Part shown: piece by piece, positions 57,283-64,000 of the stretch
Position numbering within the stretch: the stretch's first letter is position 1
How the letters are laid out: each line of letters begins with the position of its first letter
Assembly (NCBI GenBank): GCA_002255925.1
Contig: NKIH01000006.1
Span: forward strand, 62,001 to 126,000
Reading direction: 5' to 3'
DNA: 64,000 nucleotides
Source of the DNA: Burkholderiales bacterium PBB6
Lineage (GTDB): Bacteria; Pseudomonadota; Gammaproteobacteria; Burkholderiales; Burkholderiaceae_C
The notes under the pieces: generated by a model
What the model was told of the DNA's origin: nothing
The model's input: the letters and a program-made list of their open reading frames with translations, nothing else
Database searches by the model: none
Position numbers and translations under genes: made by a program

Positions 57283-57978
57283 TCAGTGCTTTCCTTTGCG
57301 AGTTTGACGAGTGGATTTCTTGGGCTTGGCGGCAGCGCCAGCCTTGCTGGCTGCCGCGGCTGGTGCAGCCGCCTTCTGGCCGAGCTTTGATTCGGTGCCG
57401 GCCAGCAGCTTGCGAATGTTGGCCTCGTGGCGCCAGACCAGCAGCAGGCTCATCACCGCCACGGCCAGGGCTGCCAGCGAAGGCTCCCAGAACATCAGCT
57501 GGATGAGCGGCGCGGCCAGCGCAGCCACGATGGCGGCGAGCGAGGAATAACGCGTCACGGCCGCCACCACCAGCCAGGTGGCCAGCACGCCGAGGCCCAG
57601 CCAGGGGTTCAGCGCCAGCAGCACGCCGGCGGCGGTGGCCACGCCCTTGCCGCCCACGAACCGGAAGAACACCGGCCACAAGTGGCCCAGAAAGGCAGCC
57701 AGGCCGATGAAGCCGATCACGGCGTCGCTCCAGCCCAGGCGGGTTTGCCAGGCCACGGCCAGCGCCACCGGCACATAACCCTTGAGCGCGTCAAACAGCA
57801 GCGTCAGGATGGCGGCCGCCTTGTTGCCCGAGCGCAGCACATTGGTGGCGCCGGGGTTGCCCGAGCCGTAGCTGCGCGGATCCGACAAACCCATCAGCCG
57901 GCTGACGATCACGGCAAACGACAGGGAGCCGATCAGGTAGGCGGCCACGACGGCCAGATAGGGGGAATCAAAGTTCAT
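57283..57978 (-). CDS. plsY: Glycerol-3-phosphate acyltransferase PlsY
   Basis: Membrane acyltransferase that uses acyl-phosphate to make lysophosphatidic acid. AYLIGSLSFAVIVSRLMGLSDPRSYGSGNPGATNVLRSGNKAAAILTLLFDALKGYVPV, GHLWPVFFRFVGGKGVATAAGVLLAL and the third motif near WRHEANIRKLLAGTESKLG are present. Length is 231 residues. The tail after residue 200 is Ala- and Lys-rich (KPKKSTRQTRKGKH) and longer than usual. The ATG giving MNFDSPYLAVV is chosen over upstream in-frame starts. Confidence 0.95.
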   Translation of the reverse strand: MNFDSPYLAVVAAYLIGSLSFAVIVSRLMGLSDPRSYGSGNPGATNVLRSGNKAAAILTLLFDALKGYVPVALAVAWQTRLGWSDAVIGFIGLAAFLGHLWPVFFRFVGGKGVATAAGVLLALNPWLGLGVLATWLVVAAVTRYSSLAAIVAALAAPLIQLMFWEPSLAALAVAVMSLLLVWRHEANIRKLLAGTESKLGQKAAAPAAAASKAGAAAKPKKSTRQTRKGKH

Positions 57979-58093
57979 GGGGCTGAGCAGTCCACGGCAA
58001 GTCGCCGGGCGCTGAGTGTAAAGCGTCAGCCATTGGGAGCCGCCTGTATAGTCGCCCGATGCCTGCCGGGTCGGCACTGGGCGAGAGTACCAA

Positions 58094-58100
58094 AGGAAAG
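58094..58100 (+). promoter_or_regulatory. Ribosome binding site for the GTG start of the hybrid kinase
   Basis: AGGAAAG lies 6 bases before a GTG at 58107. The in-frame ATG at 58059 has no such site, and a TATAGT at 58047-58052 would place transcription start near 58059. Together this favours the GTG. Confidence 0.55.
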
Positions 58101-58106
58101 AAGTCG

Positions 58107-60347
58107 GTGTTCCGGATAGCTTCATCGCTGGTGGCGCGCATGCTGGTGTCAGTGGCCGCCCTGGCCATCCTGATCTTCGTGATCGTGGGCGGTGCCGAGC
58201 TCTGGCGTGAGCACAGCGTCATGACCGACGAGCTGCGCGCGAAGTCGGATTCCGCACTCTCTTTGAGCACCGGCCCGCTCTCCAATGCCCTGTGGAATTA
58301 CGACCTCGCCGGGGTCGACACCCTCGCCCGCAGCCTGGTGCGAGAAGGCGCGCTGGTGCAGGTGCAGGTGCTCGGCGAAGACGGTCGCCTGCTTGCCGAA
58401 GTGTGGCGCGACGGGGCCACGCAAGCGGACAGCCTCAGCCAGCGGCGCATCAACTTGAACGTGCCGCAGCGCGACACGGCGATTGGTGAACTGCGGGTGC
58501 GTGAGTCGTATGCCGAGGCGGACCAGCGCATCCTGCGCCGCGCCCGCGACCGCCTGCCCCTGGAGCTGCTGAAAATCCTCGCAGTGGCCGTCAGCATGAT
58601 GCTGCTGCTGCACCGCCTCGTGATCGCCCGCGTGACCGACCTGGTCCGCCAACTGCAATCCCTGCGCATCGACGATGCCCAGGCGGTGATCGAGCTTCCC
58701 CCCGACCGCGGTACCCAGCCCGACGAGATCGTGGTGCTCGGCCGGGCCATCAACCAGTTCCAGCAAGACCGCGCGCTGGAGGTGCAACGGCGCCGTATGG
58801 CCGAAGAGATGGTGCGCGACAGCCTGCTCGAACGCTCGGTGATGTTGGGCTCGCTGCGTGATGGCCTGCTGGCCCTGGACGTGCACCTGCAGGTGCGTTA
58901 CGCCAACGGCGCGCTGGCCGACCTGCTGGACCTGGCGGAGCGCCCCGCACCGGGCACATCACTGCAAGGCGTGGCCGAGGTGCGCCGGGGCGGCGGGCTG
59001 GTGGACATGGCCACCTGGCTGGCCGATCTGACGCAGCCCGGGCTGTCGGTGGCTGACCAGGTGGAACGCGTGCGCCAGGACGGCCAGTTGCAGGTGCTGC
59101 GGGCCCAGCTCAAACCCGTGACCGGCGCCCACGACGTCGCCTGGATTCTGCTGCTGTCAGACGTGTCGGATGTGCTGCGCAGCCAGCAGGCCGAACGGGC
59201 CCGCGCACTGGCGGAGGCGGCCAATCTGGCGAAGAGCGAATTCCTTTCGCGCATGAGCCATGAATTGCGCACACCGCTGAACGCCATCGTCGGCTTTGCC
59301 CAGACGCTGGGCAGCGACCCGCAGGTGGCCGACGACCCGCAACGCCGCGAGCAAGTGGCCTTGATCGAGCGCGCGGGCTGGCACCTGTCGCGGATGATTT
59401 CCGACGTGCTTGATCTGTCGCGCATCGAAGCCGGCCACCTCAAGCTTGACCAGAAACCGGTGGACCTGCGCGCCATTGCCTCAGACGCCCTCGCCTTCGT
59501 GCGCGACGACGCGCTGCGCGAGCAGGTGTCGCTCGACAGCGAAGTGCGCGACGAGCTGCGCTGGGCCATGGCCGACGGCGTGCGGGTGCAGCAGGTGCTG
59601 GTCAACCTCCTGTCGAATGCCGTGAAGTACAACCGGCCCGGCGGCCTGGTGCATTTGCGGGTGGCGCTTGACGGCGTCGATCAGGTGCGGTTCGACGTGA
59701 CCGACACCGGCCTGGGCATGGACGCCCAGCAGCAGGCCCACCTCTTTGAATCCTTCAACCGCCTGGGCCGCGAGATCAGCGGCAAGCCCGGCGCCGGCAT
59801 CGGCCTCGTCGTCACCCGCAGCCTCATCACCGCCATGCAGGGCCAGCTGGACGTGCACAGCGTGGCCGGCCAGGGCAGCCGCTTCAGCGTACGCTTGCCC
59901 ATGGCCTTGCTGGAACACGGTCCGCAGCTGGCCGAGCACCGCGTTCAGCTTGCTTCGACCACACAGAACCGCCGTCTCGTCTACATCGAGGACGACCCGG
60001 TGAATGCGATGGTGATGGAAGCCATGCTGGCGCGCCGCGACCACTGGCAGCTCACCATCTGCAGCAGCCTGGCCGAGGGCTGGAGGGTCATCAACCAGCA
60101 GCGGCCTGACCTGCTCCTGCTCGACATGCAGCTGGGCGACGGCATGGGCACCGACATGCTGGCGCGGCTCCAGGCCGACCCACGGCTCAAGCCGCTGCCG
60201 GTCATCGTGGTGTCGGCCGATGCGCTGGATGTGAGCATCCAGGCGGCCATGGCCGCAGGCGCACAGGCCTACATCACCAAGCCGCTGGACAGCGACGAGC
60301 TGATCCAGCGCATCGAGGACGCCCTGTCCAAGCGCCTGCCGGGCTGA
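58107..60347 (+). CDS. Hybrid sensor histidine kinase with receiver domain
   Basis: Two-component hybrid of 746 residues from the GTG start. A membrane helix near 10-35, a periplasmic part with LSTGPLSNALWNYDLAGVDTLARSLV, a second helix near 155-175, a HAMP-like linker and a PAS-like part precede the kinase core. The phosphorylated His is H385 in MSHELRTPLNAIVGFAQT; VLVNLLSNAVKYN is the N-box and DTGLGM with GAGIGLVVTRSLI the ATP lid. The C-terminal receiver has the phospho-acceptor D673 in LLLLDMQLGDG, EDD near the start and the Lys in ITKPLD. No response regulator gene is adjacent. An ATG 16 codons upstream is the other possible start. Confidence 0.92.
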   Translation: MFRIASSLVARMLVSVAALAILIFVIVGGAELWREHSVMTDELRAKSDSALSLSTGPLSNALWNYDLAGVDTLARSLVREGALVQVQVLGEDGRLLAEVWRDGATQADSLSQRRINLNVPQRDTAIGELRVRESYAEADQRILRRARDRLPLELLKILAVAVSMMLLLHRLVIARVTDLVRQLQSLRIDDAQAVIELPPDRGTQPDEIVVLGRAINQFQQDRALEVQRRRMAEEMVRDSLLERSVMLGSLRDGLLALDVHLQVRYANGALADLLDLAERPAPGTSLQGVAEVRRGGGLVDMATWLADLTQPGLSVADQVERVRQDGQLQVLRAQLKPVTGAHDVAWILLLSDVSDVLRSQQAERARALAEAANLAKSEFLSRMSHELRTPLNAIVGFAQTLGSDPQVADDPQRREQVALIERAGWHLSRMISDVLDLSRIEAGHLKLDQKPVDLRAIASDALAFVRDDALREQVSLDSEVRDELRWAMADGVRVQQVLVNLLSNAVKYNRPGGLVHLRVALDGVDQVRFDVTDTGLGMDAQQQAHLFESFNRLGREISGKPGAGIGLVVTRSLITAMQGQLDVHSVAGQGSRFSVRLPMALLEHGPQLAEHRVQLASTTQNRRLVYIEDDPVNAMVMEAMLARRDHWQLTICSSLAEGWRVINQQRPDLLLLDMQLGDGMGTDMLARLQADPRLKPLPVIVVSADALDVSIQAAMAAGAQAYITKPLDSDELIQRIEDALSKRLPG

Positions 60348-60371
60348 GCACCAGGCGCACCGGCAGCCAGA

Positions 60372-61229
60372 TCAGGGCGCAGCCGCGGGGGTGGGCGCAG
60401 GCAAACCGGCTGCGCACGGAATGGGCGCGCTCAAGCGAGCCAGGCTGCCGTTGCTGCGCAAGGCCGCGATGCCCCGGTTGAACAAGCGCAAGCGCTCTTC
60501 GCCGCCCACCTTGCCACGCGGCAACATCAGGTGGCTGGTGAAGGCGTCGGTGACCATGCGCGGATGGGCGCGAATCAGTTTCGCCTGGGCAGGTGGCAAC
60601 TGCGAGTCCATCAGGGTGCAGGCCACATTGCGGTCCAGGATCATGATGTCGACGCGGCCCGCCGCCAACTTGTTCAGGGCGGACATGTCGTCGGGCGTCC
60701 AATCGGCCTGGATGCCGCCGTCGCGCAGCATCGTCAGAATTTCCGGGGTGTAGGTGTAGGTGCTGATGGCTGCCATGCGCAGGCCGCGCAGGTCATCGGG
60801 CTTGTGCCAGTCCAGCGGCTTGCTGCTGCGATGCAGCACCACCCACTGTTCGGTCAGCACGTTGTCGCTGAGCAGGAAGTCGCGCTCGCGGTCCGCCCGT
60901 CGGCCCCAGGTGGCGGTGGCATCCCACAGGCCCGTCCTCGTTTCCTCCTGCGCGCGCGCCCAGGGCATGAAGACGAACTCCACCTGAACGCCCTGGGTCT
61001 GCAAGGCTTGCCGGACGATGTTCAAGGCCAGGCCCTGGTCGGGCCGGCTTTGGGTGGCGTAGGGCGGCAGCTCACCGGTGGCAATGCGCCAGACCTGCAC
61101 GGGCTGCGGCGCGGCCGCCACCGGCAGCGCGGCACACAGCCAAGCGCCGCTCGCCAGCGTCACCACGCTGGCCGCGGCTGCGCAACGCTGGCGCACCGCA
61201 TGAAACCCAAGCCACCACCGTACTGCCAT
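60372..61229 (-). CDS. Periplasmic solute-binding protein, family 3-like
   Basis: Exported protein of 285 residues. A signal peptide covers about residues 1-40, ending near VAAAPQP. The mature part resembles family 3 solute-binding domains (WRIATGELPPYATQSRPDQGLALNIVRQALQTQGVQVEFVFMPWARAQEETRTGLWDATATWGRRADRERDFLLSD). There are no transporter genes nearby. Such orphan proteins can feed sensor kinases, and the hybrid kinase lies next to it on the other strand, convergent; a link is only a guess. The ATG giving MAVRWWLGFHAV is chosen. Confidence 0.85.
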   Translation of the reverse strand: MAVRWWLGFHAVRQRCAAAASVVTLASGAWLCAALPVAAAPQPVQVWRIATGELPPYATQSRPDQGLALNIVRQALQTQGVQVEFVFMPWARAQEETRTGLWDATATWGRRADRERDFLLSDNVLTEQWVVLHRSSKPLDWHKPDDLRGLRMAAISTYTYTPEILTMLRDGGIQADWTPDDMSALNKLAAGRVDIMILDRNVACTLMDSQLPPAQAKLIRAHPRMVTDAFTSHLMLPRGKVGGEERLRLFNRGIAALRSNGSLARLSAPIPCAAGLPAPTPAAAP

Positions 61230-61257
61230 GGTTGTCCGGACGCTCAAGAAAAACAAA

Positions 61258-61746
61258 TCAGATGGCGCATTGCACCGGCTTGGCAGCCAGCAACTCGACA
61301 AGCACCTGAGGCGGCAACCCGACGAGATACCCCCGCCGACCACCGTTGATCAGTATGCCGGGCAAATCGAGCACCGTCGCCTCCACGAACACCCGCATGT
61401 CCTTGCGGGTTCCGAAGGGCGAGGTGCCCCCGACCATGTAGCCGCTGTGGCGCTGCGCCACCTCGGGTTTGCAAGGCTCCACCTGCTTCACGCCGATGGC
61501 GCGGGCGAGGTTCTTGAGGCTGACTTGCTTGTCGCCGTGCATCAGGATGATCAGCGGCTCGGCCTTGTCGTCCTGCATCACCAGGGTCTTGATGACCTCG
61601 TGCTCAGGGCGGCCCAGCTGGCGCGCCGACTCGGCCGTGCCACCATGGTCCACGTAGTCGTAGACGTGTTCCGTGTACGCCACCTTCCTGGCCTTGAGCC
61701 ATTGGGTGGCCGGCGTTTCGCTGACGTGTTTGTCCTTCTTGGCCAT
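61258..61746 (-). CDS. ybaK: Cys-tRNA(Pro) deacylase, YbaK/EbsC family
   Basis: Trans-editing factor of 162 residues that hydrolyses mischarged Cys-tRNA(Pro). TPATQWLKARKVAYTEHVYDYVDHGGTAESARQLGRPEHEVIKTLVMQDDKAEPLIILMHGDKQVSLKNLARAIGVKQV, then GTSPFGTRKDMRVFVEATVLDLPGILINGGRRGYLVGL, are the family blocks. It begins 8 bases after the aldo/keto reductase stop. Confidence 0.93.
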   Translation of the reverse strand: MAKKDKHVSETPATQWLKARKVAYTEHVYDYVDHGGTAESARQLGRPEHEVIKTLVMQDDKAEPLIILMHGDKQVSLKNLARAIGVKQVEPCKPEVAQRHSGYMVGGTSPFGTRKDMRVFVEATVLDLPGILINGGRRGYLVGLPPQVLVELLAAKPVQCAI

Positions 61747-61754
61747 GCTTCAAA

Positions 61755-62816
61755 TCACTGCGCCGGGTCACGCAGGCGCCAGCGGATGGCGTCGATCTGC
61801 TCCAGCAACTCGGGCGACAGTTGCACCGTCCAGGCGTCCAGGCACTCGTCAAGCTGCGCCTCGCTGGTCACACCGATGATGGTCGAGGCCACGCGCCAGC
61901 TGCGGTAGCAGAAGGCCAGCGCCAGCTGCGACGGCGTGAGCCCGTGGGCGCGGGCCAGTGCGTTGTACTCGCGGGCGGCCACCAGCGCATCCGGACGGGC
62001 CCAGCGCTGCTTGCGCATCGACTCGAACTTCGCGATGCGGCCGAGCGCCGGCTGCGCCGGGTCAAAGCCCGGCTCGTCGTACTTGCCGGTCAAGGCGCCG
62101 AAGGCCAGCGGCGAATAGGCCAGCAGGCTCACCTGCTCACGGGCCATCACTTCGTCCAGGCCGTTGTCGACGGCGCGGCTGGTCAGCGCGTAGGGGTTCT
62201 GCACCGTGGCCACGCGCGGCAGGCCCAGGCGCTCGGCGGTGTGCAGGAAGCTCATCACGCCCCACGGCGTCTCGTTCGACAAGCCGATGTAACGCACCTT
62301 GCCGGCCTTCACCAGCGTGTCGAGCGCGCGCAGCTGGCTCTCGATGCTGCTGTTGACGGTGTCCTTGGCCGGATCGAAATAGACCGCGCCGAAGGCCGGT
62401 GCGTTGCGGTTCGGCCAGTGGATCTGATAGAGGTCGATGACGTCGGTGCGCAGGCGGCGCAGGCTGGCGTCGCAGGCATCGATGAAGTCTTGCGGCGTCA
62501 CATCAACGGCGCCGGCCCGCACCCAGTCCATGTTGCGGCTCGGGCCGGCGATCTTGGTCGCCAGCACCACGCGGTCACGCAGGCCCGGGTTCTTCGCGAA
62601 CCACTCGCCGATGATGGTTTCGGTTGCGCCGTAGGTTTCAGCCTTGGCCGGCACCGCGTACATCTCGGCCGTATCGATGAAGTTCACGCCGCGCTCCAGC
62701 GCGCGGTCCAGGATGCGGTGGGCGCTGGCCATGTCGACCTGTTCGCCGAACGTCATCGTGCCGAGGCAAATGGGAGTCACCTGCAGGTCGGTGCGACCGA
62801 GTTGGATTTTTTGCAT
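61755..62816 (-). CDS. Aldo/keto reductase (Tas-like)
   Basis: NAD(P)H-dependent oxidoreductase of the aldo/keto reductase family, 353 residues. The catalytic Asp and Tyr are in FIDTAEMYAVPAKAETYG, Lys in LATKIAGPSRNMDW and His in IYQIHWPNRN; cofactor binding is in YRSWRVASTIIGVTSEAQLDE. MQKIQLGRTDLQVTPICLGTMTFGEQ and the whole pattern resemble E. coli Tas. The ATG giving MQKIQLGRTDL is chosen over a much longer open frame. Confidence 0.94.
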   Translation of the reverse strand: MQKIQLGRTDLQVTPICLGTMTFGEQVDMASAHRILDRALERGVNFIDTAEMYAVPAKAETYGATETIIGEWFAKNPGLRDRVVLATKIAGPSRNMDWVRAGAVDVTPQDFIDACDASLRRLRTDVIDLYQIHWPNRNAPAFGAVYFDPAKDTVNSSIESQLRALDTLVKAGKVRYIGLSNETPWGVMSFLHTAERLGLPRVATVQNPYALTSRAVDNGLDEVMAREQVSLLAYSPLAFGALTGKYDEPGFDPAQPALGRIAKFESMRKQRWARPDALVAAREYNALARAHGLTPSQLALAFCYRSWRVASTIIGVTSEAQLDECLDAWTVQLSPELLEQIDAIRWRLRDPAQ

Positions 62817-62974
62817 GCCCGGAGTGTGCCAAAGGTCCCGGCTGCCTGCGCATTCGTGCCACAAGCATCCGTAATTCCCCCACAATGCTTGGTGTTTACT
62901 CACAGTCACACGGGACACTTCCCCACACGCCCCGCACCCTTCTTCCGGTGCTTGTCTGTCAAGAAACCGCGCGA

Positions 62975-64000
62975 ATGAGTTCTGTTCCCTCGCCTGCTTC
63001 GCCATTGGAGACCATGGCCCAGCGGGAATTGACCATCACCAGGCGTTTGCTCTGGGCGGGCATTTCGGCGCTGTCGGTGTTGTGGCCGCTGGAAGCGGTC
63101 ACGGGTGTGATCGCCACCTGGGACCGCTGGCTCTATCCGCTGATGCTGGTGGTGTTCACGGGGCTCGCACTCTGGCTGCGCCGAAGCCCCGACAAGCCCC
63201 AGGTGGTGTACCTGATCGGCGGCGCCATGCTGAACACCTACCTGGTCGCAGCGGCGCTGATGGCCATCTTCACGGGTGATCCGCAGTCCAGCATCTTTCC
63301 GCTGGTCACCACCACGCACTGGATGCCGCTGGGTTACGCCGCGGCCTTCGTGGTGATGGCCCGACGCGCCTCGCTGATTCTGGCCGGGCTCACCATGGCA
63401 GCCTTGTTTGTGCCTGTGGGTGTGGCCATCGCGATGGGGCATCTCACGGTCTGGGGCCCGCAGTTGCCGGTGCTCACCGCCAACCTGGCACTGGCCCATG
63501 GGGTGTTCATCCTGGGGTTGATCTCCATCGCCAGCCTGCGCAACGGCTACATCCGCTCGCAAGAGCGCATCGCCGTGATGGAGACCCTGGCCAGCACCGA
63601 CATGCTGACCAGCATGCCGAACCGCCGCGCCCTGACGCAGCAACTGCAGTCGCATGTGGCGCTGGCCAACCGCCACGCGCAGACCTTGTCGGTGTTGATG
63701 CTGGACATTGACCACTTCAAGGTCATCAACGACCAGTACGGCCATGCCGGCGGTGACGACGTGCTGCGCGAACTCAGCGCCGTGCTGGGCTCCCAACTGC
63801 GCGCCTCCGACCATGCCGGCCGCTGGGGCGGCGAGGAGTTTCTTGTGGTCGCCCCCGGGGTGGGCTTGCCCGGCGCCATGGACCTGGCCGAGCGCATTCG
63901 CGCGGCCGTGGAGCAGTACCGGTTCTCACACGGGCAGCAAGTGACCGTGAGCGTCGGCGTGACCGACTTCCGGCCCGGCGACACCATGGACACCCTGCTG
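62975..64000 (+). CDS. Membrane diguanylate cyclase, cut by right edge
   Basis: The frame is open from the ATG to the last base, 342 codons, so the C-terminus is missing. The first about 195 residues hold roughly six hydrophobic helices and form a membrane sensor of MASE type. A GGDEF domain follows (LASTDMLTSMPNRRALTQQ, then LDIDHFKVINDQYGHAGGDDVL). The active-site motif is GGEEF at 285-289, with an RxxD inhibitory site (RASD) five residues before it, so c-di-GMP synthesis with product inhibition is likely. The end (VSVGVTDFRPGDTMDTLL) is the last part of the domain; few residues are lacking. It is divergent from the aldo/keto reductase gene. Confidence 0.9.
   Translation, partial: MSSVPSPASPLETMAQRELTITRRLLWAGISALSVLWPLEAVTGVIATWDRWLYPLMLVVFTGLALWLRRSPDKPQVVYLIGGAMLNTYLVAAALMAIFTGDPQSSIFPLVTTTHWMPLGYAAAFVVMARRASLILAGLTMAALFVPVGVAIAMGHLTVWGPQLPVLTANLALAHGVFILGLISIASLRNGYIRSQERIAVMETLASTDMLTSMPNRRALTQQLQSHVALANRHAQTLSVLMLDIDHFKVINDQYGHAGGDDVLRELSAVLGSQLRASDHAGRWGGEEFLVVAPGVGLPGAMDLAERIRAAVEQYRFSHGQQVTVSVGVTDFRPGDTMDTLL

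Overview
The window reads as an ordinary stretch of core chromosome from a high-GC betaproteobacterium of the order Burkholderiales, probably near the Leptothrix/Rubrivivax/Ideonella/Roseateles group. This placement rests on GC-rich codon use, on gene neighbourhoods familiar from that order (rpsP-rimM-trmD-rplS; pcnB-folK with a HAD phosphatase and hda; rpsT facing murJ and a SirB1-family gene; argD-argF beside a DUF3579 gene) and on families such as the CobD/CbiB-like protein. The genus is inferred. I see no prophage, plasmid, insertion sequence, CRISPR array, rRNA or tRNA.

Layout. 1-2.4 kb: the end of a MacA-like adaptor with its ABC ATPase and permease. 2.4-6.2 kb: oligoribonuclease, then an M48 peptidase and rsgA, facing a CobD/CbiB-like membrane protein. 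6.4-9.4 kb: minus-strand rpsP-rimM-trmD-rplS followed by a Nudix hydrolase. 9.7-10.7 kb: acetyltransferase plus TM2 protein. 10.8-12.5 kb: PhoU-like protein and Pit phosphate transporter, with 11-bp-phased repeats upstream. 12.8-17.3 kb: a tightly overlapping minus-strand run of permease, hda, HAD phosphatase, pcnB and folK. 17.3-19.8 kb: SirB1-family protein and murJ, divergent from rpsT. 20.4-25.8 kb: DUF3579, argD, argF, a phosphoesterase, a kinase-universal stress protein fusion and a Cys-cluster protein. 25.9-30.7 kb: kynB-kynU-kynA and an Xaa-Pro aminopeptidase. 30.8-38.7 kb: ettA, a secreted M4 protease, a GGDEF-EAL protein and an RhlE-like helicase. 39-46.6 kb: a chemoreceptor, a 2OG dioxygenase, yaaA, an esterase and dnaE2 with a near-ideal LexA box. 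47-49.9 kb: small genes (three acetyltransferases, a membrane protein, a VOC protein, DUF1304), the first of lower GC. 49.9-58 kb: a glutamine-synthetase-like enzyme, a second M48 peptidase, patatin and OmpA lipoprotein, a PHP phosphatase, a Sua5/YciO protein, plsY and RidA. 58-64 kb: a hybrid histidine kinase, a solute-binding protein, YbaK, an aldo/keto reductase and a diguanylate cyclase cut by the right edge.

How the genes work together. Several groups are coherent: ribosome and tRNA maturation; phosphate uptake with a PhoU-like partner; tryptophan degradation to anthranilate; the last steps to citrulline; RNA decay, replication control and folate synthesis in one transcript; and c-di-GMP turnover by two proteins with intact motifs. 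I did not find a convincing undescribed multigene system. The best leads are the LexA-boxed dnaE2 without imuA/imuB beside it, the reversed Pho-like repeats before the PhoU-like/pit genes, the kinase-stress-protein fusion overlapping a phosphoesterase, and the low-GC small-gene patch at 47-50 kb.
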